In this document: in pieces, positions 23,602 to 31,436 of the stretch
Position numbering within the stretch: position 1 is the first letter of the stretch
How the letters are laid out: each line of letters opens with the position of its first letter
NCBI RefSeq assembly: GCF_023516575.1
Contig: NZ_JAMGBE010000002.1
Span: forward strand, 434,001-498,000
DNA: 64,000 bases
Origin: Sphingomonas hankyongi
GTDB lineage: Bacteria > Pseudomonadota > Alphaproteobacteria > Sphingomonadales > Sphingomonadaceae
Reading direction: 5' to 3'
Translations under genes and position numbers: made by a program
The notes under the pieces: generated by a model
What the model saw: the letters and a program-made list of their open reading frames with translations, nothing else
What the model was told of the DNA's origin: nothing
Databases searched by the model: none

Positions 23602-24378
23602 TCACGAATGCCGAGGCTGCGCGGCAAATGGATTCTCGACTGGCTTGGCGCACGCCTTCAAGGTCACGCCAAAGGACTTCATGCCCGATTTCCATTCGGC
23701 AATCCTCTTGTCGATCTCGGCCTTGTCATTCCAGCCCACGCGCTTGAATTCTTGAGCGATGGCGGACGGCGCAAAGCGGGTGGCTCGGGAATGGAGATTC
23801 TGGCTGAGTATGGACATTGATCCCAAAAGCTCTCCTCGGCGGTCGGCTGAGAGTGGCAGGTTGTAGCGCAGGACCTGCAAGTCTCTCGCTGCATCCGCAT
23901 CCTCGCCGGTCGCGCGCTCGATAGCCTGGAAATTGTCATGGAGGCCGGCGAGAATGCGGTACCTATCCTGAGCAATCCCCGAGAGAGTGCCATTGGCCTG
24001 TGCACTCTGCCAGGCCATGTCTGCGATATCGGCGTCAAACGTCGTATATATCCCTGGATAGGCGCGCTGTTTTCCGTCGTCGAAATAGTCTTCGCCGATC
24101 GATTTTGCCGATTTGGGATTTGCCAGCGCCGCTTCTATCTCCTTGAGGCGCGTCGACTGGCAATCGACTAGGACGTTCATGGCCAACAGAACCGTAAGAT
24201 TATAGTCGTACTCCGCATGGATGGCGTCCTCGGCCGCCTTCGCCGCCTCGCGCTGCCCGGCGCGGGCAACCATCTCCTGAAGCCATAGAGCCAGTAGCAC
24301 GCCCGCAACCACAACGACGAACTCCATGGCCCAATGAGCGATAGTGCGCCGCTGTCCTTCGCTGAGCTTCTGCAGCAT
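23602..24378 (-). CDS. Membrane-anchored hypothetical protein
   Basis: 258 residues from ATG 24378 (MLQKLSEGQRRTIAHWAMEF). One transmembrane helix close to the N-terminus (FVVVVAGVLLALWLQE) is followed by a long, mainly helical soluble region with AAEDAIHAEYDYNLTVLLAM and TTFDADIADMAWQSAQANG. This architecture (short cytoplasmic tail, one helix, helical periplasmic domain) recurs in sphingomonads with unknown function. The upstream ATG at 24429 is less likely. Confidence 0.6.
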   Translation of the reverse strand: MLQKLSEGQRRTIAHWAMEFVVVVAGVLLALWLQEMVARAGQREAAKAAEDAIHAEYDYNLTVLLAMNVLVDCQSTRLKEIEAALANPKSAKSIGEDYFDDGKQRAYPGIYTTFDADIADMAWQSAQANGTLSGIAQDRYRILAGLHDNFQAIERATGEDADAARDLQVLRYNLPLSADRRGELLGSMSILSQNLHSRATRFAPSAIAQEFKRVGWNDKAEIDKRIAEWKSGMKSFGVTLKACAKPVENPFAAQPRHS

Positions 24379-24457
24379 AGGCCCCCGGGTCAATTGTAGT
24401 AGTATCGCCAAAGCGCCAGAAAAGGCCACTCCATTCTCTTTGCCCCCAAGCGAGCGC

Positions 24458-24488
24458 TAATGTCGGCTTTGCACCCAAATCAGACATC
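24458..24488 (+). repeat. Dispersed palindromic repeat copy (24458)
   Basis: TAATGTCGGCTTTGCACCCA with right arm CAGACAT, plus orientation, ending 5 nt beyond the stop of the zinc-ribbon gene at 24493. It is the last copy of an unbroken plus-oriented run. Confidence 0.72.
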
Positions 24489-24492
24489 GAGG

Positions 24493-24720
24493 CTAGTTCC
24501 TGGGTGGAGGCGGTGAGAGGACCGTAAGGCTCGCCTCCCGTGCTCCGCAGAGCGTGCATTTAAACCGGTGCTGGAGCCGCCTCAGATCCTCAGTTCCGCA
24601 CAGTTTCACGACATCAAAGCCGCTCATCGTCCGCGAGTTGCCACAACTGGTGCACTCGACCCTGAGAGCCGTCTTGAAGCGGATCAGATCGGCGGCGGTG
24701 CGGACGTGCTTGGTAGACAT
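24493..24720 (-). CDS. Small zinc-ribbon protein
   Basis: 75 residues with two CxxC pairs, ECTSCGN near residue 25 and KCTLCGA near residue 56, a zinc-ribbon layout. It ends ASLTVLSPPPPRN. A remnant at 33876-33965 encodes KCSHCGAKAAGLTVLSPPAP, the same C-terminus. Possible nucleic-acid binding; function unknown. Confidence 0.72.
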   Translation of the reverse strand: MSTKHVRTAADLIRFKTALRVECTSCGNSRTMSGFDVVKLCGTEDLRRLQHRFKCTLCGAREASLTVLSPPPPRN

Positions 24721-24792
24721 GACCGCTCGCTAACGCGTGGAGAACGTAAGAGGAACACAGGTACGTGTGGAAAGCGTGGAAGGATCTTTGCC

Positions 24793-25404
24793 TCAGAGCT
24801 CCAGCGCCTCTGAGAGCTCCAACGCATCGTCTACCTCGACTCCCAGATAGCGCACGGTACTCTCCAGCTTTGTGTGACCCAGAAGAAGCTGGCACGCCCT
24901 TAGGTTGCCCGTCTTCTTGTAGAGCAGCGCAACCTTCGTTCGGCGCAGGCTGTGTGTGCCGTAAGCGGCCGGATCGAGGCCGACCATCACCACCCACTCA
25001 TCGACCAGCCGCGCGTACTGGCGCGTGCTCAGATGGTGCCCGGGCTTCAAGCGACTGGGGAAGAGCCAATCGTCACTGCCAAGTTGCTTCCTCTCGGCCC
25101 AGGCACCAATCGATCGGCGTGCCTGTTCAGTCACCTCGAACTGAACCGGACGTCCAGTCTTTCGCTGAAGGATCATCACGCGGCGCTTCACTCCGCTGGC
25201 AGACACGAGATCGGAAACCCGGAGCCTCACCAGGTCACAGCCGCGGAGCTTGCTGTCGAGCGCCAAGTCAAACAGCGCCAGGTCACGGACGCGGTTTGCA
25301 ACCTGCAATCGGACCCTGATCCCCCACACGTGGAAAGGCTTCAGCGCGAGCTTCGCGCCAGTGGGCTTCCGACCAGTCGAATTGAACGCGAGTGTGTAGA
25401 ACAT
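24793..25404 (-). CDS. Compact tyrosine recombinase (phage-integrase family, catalytic domain only)
   Basis: 203 residues with the full tyrosine-recombinase catalytic set: Arg54 in SKLRGCDLVRL, Lys82 in QRKTGRP, His151-x-x-Arg154 in THSLRRTK, His177 in LGHTKLES and nucleophile Tyr186 in VRYLGVE. Normal integrases are 300-400 residues and have an N-terminal core-binding domain, which is missing here; only about 40 residues precede the first catalytic block. It could act alone as a small recombinase or be a remnant. No attachment sites or other mobile genes are recognised beside it. The orientation of the dispersed repeats changes close to this gene. Confidence 0.87.
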   Translation of the reverse strand: MFYTLAFNSTGRKPTGAKLALKPFHVWGIRVRLQVANRVRDLALFDLALDSKLRGCDLVRLRVSDLVSASGVKRRVMILQRKTGRPVQFEVTEQARRSIGAWAERKQLGSDDWLFPSRLKPGHHLSTRQYARLVDEWVVMVGLDPAAYGTHSLRRTKVALLYKKTGNLRACQLLLGHTKLESTVRYLGVEVDDALELSEALEL

Positions 25405-25946
25405 GGGGTGCCTCCAGCGTGTGCTGGAAAGCTACGGCCGGCAGCCGCTCTAAGGTCCGCAATGGGTGGAACGCAGACATTAGCCTAACCCCTTCGTATG
25501 GCAGGAGCTGGCCGTTAGCGGACGATCCGCTTACGGCAGCCTTTGACCCGTTGGTGCCGTTAGCCGAGTTTCGCTTTCAATTTCGCCTTAGTAAGAGCGA
25601 GGTACTTCGCGCCAGGCGTCCACCCTGCTCCCAAGCGACTCCGAAACGACAAGTCGGGATTCCGGTCCGAGTTGCTGATACTCGTCGACGTTTCGGGTAT
25701 TTCGCGCAGCGTTTCCACCTTCGTTGAAAGTCTGCCCGCTGGTCGAAGTCGGTTGGACAACAAGGGTGTTTCAGCAGCGGTTCTAGTTCACATGAACCAC
25801 TCGAACACTGCAGGTGCAAATCCCTCTTAAGTTTCCCACCTGAGGTTGGCCGAGCCGAAGCGGGGAGCAGCTCGCAACTCGTCACGTGCGTCCCCATATC
25901 AGAGGGCCGCTAGTGGCGCCTGACGTCTGAGCTTAGGAGAAATCCC
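25405..25946 (-). repeat. Gene-free stretch with two dispersed repeats (25454-25482 and 25533-25560)
   Basis: 25454-25482 reads GTCCGCAATGGGTGGAACG then CAGACATTA, a minus-oriented copy. 25533-25560 has ACGGCA and TGCCGT arms around GCCTTTGACCCG, a diverged plus-oriented copy whose two arms have changed together. The remaining 380 bp show long frames without support, and no gene, tRNA fragment or attachment site is recognised. Confidence 0.55.
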
Positions 25947-26498
25947 ATGCCTGATCCCGACAAAGCGAAAGACAAAAGTTTTACCGCTTTTCGGTCCGCA
26001 GCCGAGGAGGCCAAGACCAAGCTCGCCAACGACGCAGCGAAACGAGAGGAGCAATCCTGGGATAATGAAGGTGGTCACATGAGCTCGACGAGCGGCCGGG
26101 TCATGCGCGTCTCTCGGACGGACCTGCCGTATGTCGTTACCCTGGAACATCACGGAAGCGAAACCAGCGAGCATGCGTTCGCGACGATGCGAGAGGCCGA
26201 GGCGTTCATCAAGCGGAACACACCAGTGCCAGGCGCCGTCCTTGCCACAACCTATGACCGGCCCGCATCAGCGATTGCCACATCTCCGACCGAAGCGGAA
26301 AGCATGATGAACGATGAGGGCATTCTTGCGCGGCTGAAAGTCATTGACCGGCGATTGCGACAAATCTCGACAGACGATGCGGCATCCGTGCTGGCCGGCG
26401 GCCTAGCAATGGCAGGAATTAATGAACAAGAGCGTCTGAGACTGGTCGCCGAGACCGAACGCATCCTAGACGAGCTCGATGGGACGAGTGACGATTGA
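25947..26498 (+). CDS. Hypothetical protein with AFATMREAEAFI segment
   Basis: 183 residues, ATG 25947 after GGAGAAATCCC. The N-terminal third is charged (DKAKDKSFTAFRSAAEEA). The middle, from MSSTSGRVMRV to TYDRPASA, parallels the whole of the small protein at 20019-20267. The C-terminal third (ARLKVIDRRLRQIS, AGINEQERLRLVAETERIL) is helical. It may be a fusion of a small stand-alone domain to extra helical parts. Function unknown. Confidence 0.65.
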   Translation: MPDPDKAKDKSFTAFRSAAEEAKTKLANDAAKREEQSWDNEGGHMSSTSGRVMRVSRTDLPYVVTLEHHGSETSEHAFATMREAEAFIKRNTPVPGAVLATTYDRPASAIATSPTEAESMMNDEGILARLKVIDRRLRQISTDDAASVLAGGLAMAGINEQERLRLVAETERILDELDGTSDD

Positions 26499-26549
26499 TA
26501 TGCAATAAGAGCGATCTAGCCGATCGTAGGCCAAGCACGCTCTCAGGCC

Positions 26550-26774
26550 TCACCTGCGATGCTTCGACGGACGAACCCTTTCACGAACTACGTCACCGCG
26601 GATCACAGCCGTTTGCAGTTTGTGCCTCATCGTGTCGGCGCCGGCGCTACTCTGGCATACCAAACGGACACCGCCGCCCAACAGATCTTCGATTGACGAA
26701 ACCCCGACCGCAAGGCGAGCGCAGTGCGTTCTTACGTCTGCCTCGCTCAACGCAAGCAGGATTACGCGACTCAT
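26550..26774 (-). CDS. Small hypothetical protein, second gene of duplicated module (copy B)
   Basis: 74 residues, ATG 26774 overlapping the upstream stop as ATGA. It shares blocks with the 19099 protein: SEADVRTHC, GGVRLVCQSSAGAD and VRERVRPS. Same length and same position behind a gene with a GYRY segment. Function unknown. Confidence 0.7.
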   Translation of the reverse strand: MSRVILLALSEADVRTHCARLAVGVSSIEDLLGGGVRLVCQSSAGADTMRHKLQTAVIRGDVVRERVRPSKHRR

Positions 26775-26923
26775 CCTTTCTCCGCGCGCTTCGCGGCCGC
26801 CAGGGCGTCTCTCGCCTGTGTATAACGGTAGCCCTGCCAGACGAAGGTGTCAGCGGGAACTCTTTCGATGCCATAGTGCTCGAGCTCGGCATTGCTGGGC
26901 TCGGCATCAGGATATGCACTCAT
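26771..26923 (-). CDS. Small hypothetical protein (50 aa), first gene of duplicated module (copy B)
   Basis: 50 residues from ATG 26923, preceded by AAAGGAACCAAG. MSAYPDAEPSNAELEHYGIE and then WQGYRYTQARDALAAAKR; the end matches the small protein at 18863. The stop overlaps the next ATG (ATGA at 26771-26774), exactly as GTGA does in copy A. Confidence 0.65.
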   Translation of the reverse strand: MSAYPDAEPSNAELEHYGIERVPADTFVWQGYRYTQARDALAAAKRAEKG

Positions 26924-26961
26924 CTTGGTTCCTTTCGATCATTTGCTCCAAACGCATGCGC

Positions 26962-27166
26962 TCAAGCATTCCGCAGCTTGACCGCTCGTGCTCCGCCGTC
27001 CGTTAGGACCAGCTCATACGACAAGCGCTGCCCAGAAACCGGATCGACGCTTCGTTGCCAAAGAGCCGCGCCCTTTTGAAAGCTGATGAGTCCGTCGGCG
27101 CGACTTGGGCAGATCGAACCGTGGCCAGTCGTGGCGTCGAACGATTGACGGTCCGAAGTGTCTCAC
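26962..27166 (-). pseudogene. Frameshifted cold-shock-like gene, paralogue of the gene at 27949
   Basis: A possible GTG start at 27166 gives RHFGPSI, matching KYFGTVS at the start of the 27949 protein. After a net loss of 2 nt near 27140 the match continues in another frame: FDATTGHGSI versus FDTGNGHGEI, and SGQRLSYEL versus VGQRLSYDV, ending AVKLRNA at a stop at 26962. As read, no single frame covers the domain and the second part has no start codon. Either a decayed copy or a sequence error. Confidence 0.55.
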
Positions 27167-27170
27167 CTGT

Positions 27171-27455
27171 TCATTGCACCTGGGGAACGGGGCGGGGCTG
27201 CTTCGTTGCGGCCGCCCAGCAGTTCTCGGGGATTGTTTCATTCCACGAGAGCGCAGCGTTGAAGCGGTATTCTGTCGAACAATATGAGCACAGAATATCT
27301 GTTTCCTCCCCCATGTTGAGATAGACGTGCGGATGATCATGGGGAGGCATCGCACCCATGCAATGAAAGGCTGCAACGCCGATCTGGATGCTGTTCACCC
27401 CGCGCTCGTTGAAGAACAGCGGGCTCTCAGGCAGAGAGCGGCGCTCCGTCTCCAT
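27171..27455 (-). CDS. Small zf-CHCC-type zinc-finger protein
   Basis: 94 residues from ATG 27455, 2 nt after the upstream stop. The block HDHPHVYLNMGEETDILC followed by SYCSTEYRF is the zf-CHCC (NDUFS6-like) pattern: a His and a Cys-x-x-Cys pair binding zinc, next to VYL. In mitochondria the relative is a complex I subunit; small bacterial members are of unknown role. No nuo genes are nearby. Confidence 0.68.
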   Translation of the reverse strand: METERRSLPESPLFFNERGVNSIQIGVAAFHCMGAMPPHDHPHVYLNMGEETDILCSYCSTEYRFNAALSWNETIPENCWAAATKQPRPVPQVQ

Positions 27456-27457
27456 CG

Positions 27458-27676
27458 TTAGAACGCCTTGCCATCCATCCATTCGTGGACGTCGGCTTCC
27501 GCTTCTTCCTGCGACCGTGAGCAGCGTTCTTTCACCATTGTGATCAGCTGCCGTTCGTTCTTGATTGTGGTGGCGTCGAAGTGGGTGAGGAAGGGCCAGC
27601 GCGCCTGCGCCTCGGCCATGTATCCCCGCTTTCGGACGACGGTCTCTGCGCTATCAGCACCAGTAAATCCGAACAT
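27458..27676 (-). CDS. Small hypothetical protein, CsbD-like layout
   Basis: 72 residues from ATG 27676 (MFGFTGADSAETVVRKRGY). The C-terminal part NERQLITMVKERCSRSQEEA then DVHEWMDGKAF resembles the helical layout of CsbD-like stress proteins, but the match is weak. First gene of a two-gene unit with the zf-CHCC gene. Confidence 0.5.
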   Translation of the reverse strand: MFGFTGADSAETVVRKRGYMAEAQARWPFLTHFDATTIKNERQLITMVKERCSRSQEEAEADVHEWMDGKAF

Positions 27677-27948
27677 CGCCCTTCTCCTCGATAATAATCT
27701 GTCAAAGTGCAATATGGGAATTGGCGAGGATATTACTAGATGATCGGCAAGAGATTATTATAGACCATTTAAAATTGCGATGATTTATATTTTGATGGTG
27801 GACTTGTTTAACTCGCCGCCAACAGCTATCTCTCTGTTGCTACCAGTCGCAATCGACGGTTTTGGGCGCTAAGCCGCACCTTCCTCCATCTTTAACGTCT
27901 CCTAGCGGCAGGGTGCCATTCCGGCGTCTGCCAACAAAGGAACTCAAC

Positions 27949-28158
27949 ATGAAATATTTCGGAACCGTCAGCTCGTTTGACACCGGCAACGGCCACGGCG
28001 AGATCAAGCCGGAGACCGGCGGCGACATGCTTCGCTTTGAGCGGAGCGCCTTCTCGTGGGAAAACAACGCCGTCCCAACAGTCGGTCAGCGTCTTTCCTA
28101 TGACGTGGGCACGAACCCCCAGCGCGAGCCCTGCGCGCTCAACCTTCAGACCATCTAA
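27949..28158 (+). CDS. Divergent cold-shock-domain-like protein
   Basis: 69 residues from ATG 27949, preceded by AAAGGAACTCAAC. MKYFGTVSSFDTGNGHGEIK keeps the glycine-rich RNP1 position of a cold-shock domain without the usual aromatic residues, and MLRFERSAFSW takes the place of RNP2. VGQRLSYDV is the typical third strand. Upstream 27713-27948 is unusually AT-rich (around 27760-27800), which suits a promoter. RNA binding is doubtful because the aromatic residues are missing. Confidence 0.65.
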   Translation: MKYFGTVSSFDTGNGHGEIKPETGGDMLRFERSAFSWENNAVPTVGQRLSYDVGTNPQREPCALNLQTI

Positions 28159-28289
28159 CCAAGTGGCGCGAACGGCGGCGAAGATCGTCTCCGTTCCGCT
28201 TTTCGACGCCGATCGTTCGAGCCTCAAGGGGTCCGGGCGATTGGCGGTGCGACCGCCTCCCCCGGACCGGGGAGCCAAAGGAACATCCG

Positions 28290-28910
28290 ATGAAAATGAT
28301 TTATACCCTGATGGCCGGCGTTGCCACGCTTTCGCTCGCGGCGCCCGCCTCGGCCCAGCCGAATTACAGCCAGGCACCGAACGCGTCTGCACCTACCCAG
28401 TGGGGCCACAGCCGCACTTACAGCCCGCAGCTCCGAATGCAGATCGACGCCGGTGTTAGCCAGGGCACGATCTCACGGCGTGAAAGCGTCGCCTTGCGCG
28501 GAGAGCTAAGCCAGCTGGTGCGCCTTGAACGCAGGTTCAGTCCAAATGGCATCAGCGGCCGTGAACACGCCCAGTTGCTGCAACGCAGCACTGCACTAGC
28601 CAAGGACATCAGTATCGCCAATCGCGATCACAACGGCCGCCGGGGTGATACGGCGAGTTGGGAAAGTGGCAGTACCAATGGGCAGTGGGTGCCCGACGCC
28701 AGGTTTGCGGGATTACACCCCGGCGATCGGTTCAACGGTGACGCAAGGATCGGCCAGCACGCCACCGCTCGTATGGTCAACCTGCCAGCCGAGTATCGCG
28801 GCCAGTATGTCGATGATGCTCGCGTTTACTACGGTTACGACAATGGGCGCGTCTACCAGATAGACCGTCAGTCTCAGATGATCCTGGCACTGCTCGACAT
28901 CGCGCGTTGA
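28290..28910 (+). CDS. Secreted hypothetical protein
   Basis: 206 residues with a signal peptide (MKMIYTLMAGVATLSLAAPA, cleavage after SAQ). The mature part has a helical region (ISRRESVALRGELSQLVRLE) and a C-terminal YRGQYVDDARVYYGYDNGR followed by VYQIDRQS, a pattern seen at the end of periplasmic RcnB-like and related proteins. No catalytic motif. Followed by a clear intrinsic terminator. Confidence 0.72.
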   Translation: MKMIYTLMAGVATLSLAAPASAQPNYSQAPNASAPTQWGHSRTYSPQLRMQIDAGVSQGTISRRESVALRGELSQLVRLERRFSPNGISGREHAQLLQRSTALAKDISIANRDHNGRRGDTASWESGSTNGQWVPDARFAGLHPGDRFNGDARIGQHATARMVNLPAEYRGQYVDDARVYYGYDNGRVYQIDRQSQMILALLDIAR

Positions 28911-28930
28911 TAGTTTAGTTCGTCACGCGA

Positions 28931-28961
28931 AAGGCGCCCGGCTTTGGCTGGGCGCCTTTTT
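28931..28961 (+). terminator. Intrinsic terminator after the secreted protein gene
   Basis: AGGCGCCC and GGGCGCCT form a GC-rich stem with a short loop, followed by TTTTT at 28957-28961, 20 nt after the stop codon at 28910. Confidence 0.85.
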
Positions 28962-29046
28962 GCAAGCGACGTCTGCCGAGCGTTGCCCGTATCGATGAGC
29001 CCGCTGTCCCGCCAGTCGCGCACTCGATGTCCTCGCTAAGCGTTCT

Positions 29047-30120
29047 TCAAGCCGCCCGCGGCAATCGTGATTCAAATGTCGCCTTGGTTACCGCCACGAC
29101 GAGCCCCTCACTTGACGATGTTTCGGAGACTTGAGCCTTTAACGGCTTAGCTAATGCCGCGACGAGCGCGGTGCCCAATCCCGTCGATGCGCCCGGCTCC
29201 ATCTCTTGGCGTCGTCCCGTGCCATTGTCCGCGACGCTGAGCCGCCAGTCTGATTTCGCCATCTCGAAAGTCACTCGAATACGCGCGGTCGAATGCACTT
29301 CGGGAAATGCATATTTCACGGCGTTTATGATTAGCTCTGTCACAATCAAACCGATGCTGACCGCGTGACTCGTGGGGAGCACCCCTGGATCTGCACTCAC
29401 CGCGACGTCGATGTGTTGCCGAGGGTCGACCATCGACGAAGCGAGGCCCGAGCTCAGCTTCGTAAGATAGGGGGCCATCTCGATCTGCTCGATACCGTCA
29501 GATGCCTGCAGGTGGCTTTGCACCGCAGCCACCGACATGACCCTCTGGTGAGCTGCACGAAGTTCGTTCTTGGTCTCTTCCGAACTTACTGCCCCCGCTT
29601 TCAGTAGCAGGATGCTGGCAATGATCTGCAGGCTGTTCGCGATGCGATGCCGCATCTCGCGCAGGAGCGTCTTCTGCTGTTCGAGCAGCTCCTCGGTGTG
29701 TTCAAGGAGTTGTTGCTTCTCCTGCTCCGCCACACGTCGCTCGGTGATGTCCTTGATCGCAACCAGCACCATCCGCCCTGACCCGCTTTCATCGCGGATG
29801 GGCAAGGCGTTCAGATGAAGCGTCCGCTTGCCGAGCTTCGCGAAGCTACGCTCAAACTCGAAGCTGTCGATGGTGGTGCGATCGTCAACGATGGCCGCAA
29901 GAAGCTGCCTGAGCCCAGGGATGTCCCATTGCCCGCCCGACAGCTCGAACATGGAACGGCCATGCGCACTGGCGGGATCCTCGCCGTAGACCTCGTAGAA
30001 GCAACGACTGCCGGCTAAGAGTTGGAGCTCGTCATCGAGCACAAGGAATGGTTCTGGCAAAGTGTCAACGATCGCCAGCGCGAGCGCCTGCGCTTGGGCC
30101 AAGTCGGAAAGCTGCTTCAT
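29047..30120 (-). CDS. HWE/HisKA_2-type sensor histidine kinase with PAS domain
   Basis: 357 residues. A PAS domain (about 15-130; VDTLPEPFLVLDDELQLLAG, then VAIKDITERR) is followed by a coiled linker and a HisKA_2 dimerisation block with the phospho-accepting His in LLREMRHRIANSLQIIAS. The ATP-binding part has LIVTELIINAVKYAF (N box), DNGTG (G1) and GLGTALV (G2). Such kinases are cytoplasmic and signal to single-domain or PhyR-type receivers. The adjacent frameshifted receiver at 30338 is divergent and could have been its partner. Confidence 0.9.
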   Translation of the reverse strand: MKQLSDLAQAQALALAIVDTLPEPFLVLDDELQLLAGSRCFYEVYGEDPASAHGRSMFELSGGQWDIPGLRQLLAAIVDDRTTIDSFEFERSFAKLGKRTLHLNALPIRDESGSGRMVLVAIKDITERRVAEQEKQQLLEHTEELLEQQKTLLREMRHRIANSLQIIASILLLKAGAVSSEETKNELRAAHQRVMSVAAVQSHLQASDGIEQIEMAPYLTKLSSGLASSMVDPRQHIDVAVSADPGVLPTSHAVSIGLIVTELIINAVKYAFPEVHSTARIRVTFEMAKSDWRLSVADNGTGRRQEMEPGASTGLGTALVAALAKPLKAQVSETSSSEGLVVAVTKATFESRLPRAA

Positions 30121-30337
30121 CGATTTGCTCCGTTCGGCGGGAGCTTCGCACGTCTCTCAGCAACCGGCGCGCCTGCGATTATCCGGTGGTCCGCCCACCT
30201 TACACTGTTCCACGACAAAGCTAACTTAAATAAAGTTGGCCCGTTCGCTGCTATGGCGAGTTTAGCTATCAGCACCGGCGCGTCCGAGAACCGCTGCTGG
30301 CGTGCAATCGCACTCCTCGTCCTCGGCGGAGCGCCGC

Positions 30338-30680
30338 ATGCACGCCTTAATCATCGAGGACGACGATCTAATCGCCATCGCGATCGAGGAGGTCCTTCGG
30401 GAATGCGGCTTCACTTCGTTTCATTTCGCAGTGTCACTCGACGAGGCAGTAGCCGCGGCTCGAGAAAGGCCCGCGTTTGATTACGGCAGATGTGGAGTTG
30501 AAGCCCGGTTCGGGGATCGACGCGGTCCAGACTATCTGCTCGGACAATCCGATACCCGTCATCTTCATCACAGGCCGAGTGGACGCGGCTCGGTCGCGAA
30601 TGCCTCAGCACCCAGTTCTGAGCAAACCTTTCCGCGTGAGCGAAGTGGAAGCGGTAGTTCGCGAAGTGATGAGCCAGTAG
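30338..30680 (+). pseudogene. Single-domain response regulator, frameshifted
   Basis: From ATG 30338 the translation is MHALIIEDDDLIAIAIEEVL then GFTSFHFAVSLDEAVAAARE, the first half of a receiver with the acidic pocket. Near 30475 the match moves to another frame: LITADVELKPGSGIDAVQTI, PVIFITGRVD and VLSKPFRVSEVEAVV, which supply the phospho-acceptor Asp, the Thr and the Lys. One base is missing or extra near 30470-30477. Either inactivated or a sequencing error. Confidence 0.7.
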
Positions 30681-30701
30681 GGCAACTTCGTCGACGCGCG
30701 C

Positions 30702-30926
30702 CTAAGGAGAGATCCAGCCGCCGATCGCCAGAATTGCTGCCACGGCGCTGACCCCGAAGGCTGCAATGAGCAACTTCATGGCAAGAGCCGCCGGTGCAGC
30801 GTTTGCTGCCCGCTGTCCGTCGAGCCGCTGCAGCAGCGGACCTCGGAGCCAGCTCGACCAAATAACAATCGAGATCACCATCAGAAGTGCCGCGACGAAG
30901 GCAAGGGTCTGTGCAAGCTCAGGCAT
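30702..30926 (-). CDS. Small membrane protein
   Basis: 74 residues from ATG 30926, preceded by GGTAAGGAG. Two hydrophobic helices (LAFVAALLMVISIVIWSSWL and LLIAAFGVSAVAAILAIGGW) flank a short polar loop. Its start overlaps the end of the next upstream gene by 8 nt. Function unknown. Confidence 0.6.
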   Translation of the reverse strand: MPELAQTLAFVAALLMVISIVIWSSWLRGPLLQRLDGQRAANAAPAALAMKLLIAAFGVSAVAAILAIGGWISP

Positions 30927-31152
30927 CGGAGCACTCCTTACCTCCATTGCGCCTACCGCCATTGCGTGCCCCGGCGTAGATGGGCGGTGGGAGCGCATCA
31001 GCCAGGTTGATCGCTTCGGTCTCGGCTGAAAGAGCTTTCAAGCTGTAACGACCGGCAAGATCATAATGGATGAGCCGGGCCTCGGCGCTCACGGCATTCT
31101 GCGCTGCCTTGAGGGATGCCCTCTTCCGTCCGAGCCAATATCGCTTTTCCAT
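30919..31152 (-). CDS. Small hypothetical protein
   Basis: 77 residues: MEKRYWLGRKRASLKAAQNA and HYDLAGRYSLKALSAETEAI, basic and helical at the N-terminus, Gly/Arg-rich at the end. GGAGATGAATT precedes the ATG. Overlaps the small membrane protein gene by 8 nt, implying coupled translation. Similar short YWLGRKRASL proteins are common in sphingomonads. Confidence 0.62.
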   Translation of the reverse strand: MEKRYWLGRKRASLKAAQNAVSAEARLIHYDLAGRYSLKALSAETEAINLADALPPPIYAGARNGGRRNGGKECSDA

Positions 31153-31360
31153 AATTCATCTCCTGCGAGCGAGAGCACGAAGGGTCTCTCTGTCACAGGG
31201 CGCTCGGTTGCGATCTCAGGTGATGGCCATACCTCGCACGTTTCCGATGAACGGCGTCTGACGTTCATTCGATAGCTCCAGACCTGAACGAGCGTCCGTT
31301 TGCGGATCTCGAGCGTCGCGTCGCCAATCGCTGCTAAGGGCGCAAAGCAGTCGAAACCGC

Positions 31361-31392
31361 TAATGGCAGCTTTGGGTCGAAAACTGACCTTA
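31361..31392 (-). repeat. Dispersed palindromic repeat copy, minus orientation (31361)
   Basis: Reads TAATGGCAGCTTTGGGTCGA on the plus strand, i.e. TTTTCGACCCA on the minus strand, 45 nt beyond the stop of the PilZ gene. The rest of the gap 31153-31436 contains further partial pieces (31300-31360) but no gene. Confidence 0.65.
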
Positions 31393-31436
31393 CGAGCCTG
31401 CCGGGGGCTGCCGCCCTCCAATGCTTTGGCGAGGAG

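Noticed and set aside
24458-25560. dif site at the repeat-orientation switch
   Set aside because: Looked for a 28-bp dif-like sequence around the switch and found none; the switch remains unexplained.
25405-25946. Possible integration site or mobile island boundary behind the recombinase
   Set aside because: No tRNA fragment or direct repeat pair could be found by eye; only two copies of the dispersed palindrome are present.
26495-27079. Plus-strand frame of 194 codons
   Set aside because: Antisense to the two-gene module and the cold-shock remnant, which have overlap architecture and paralogues.
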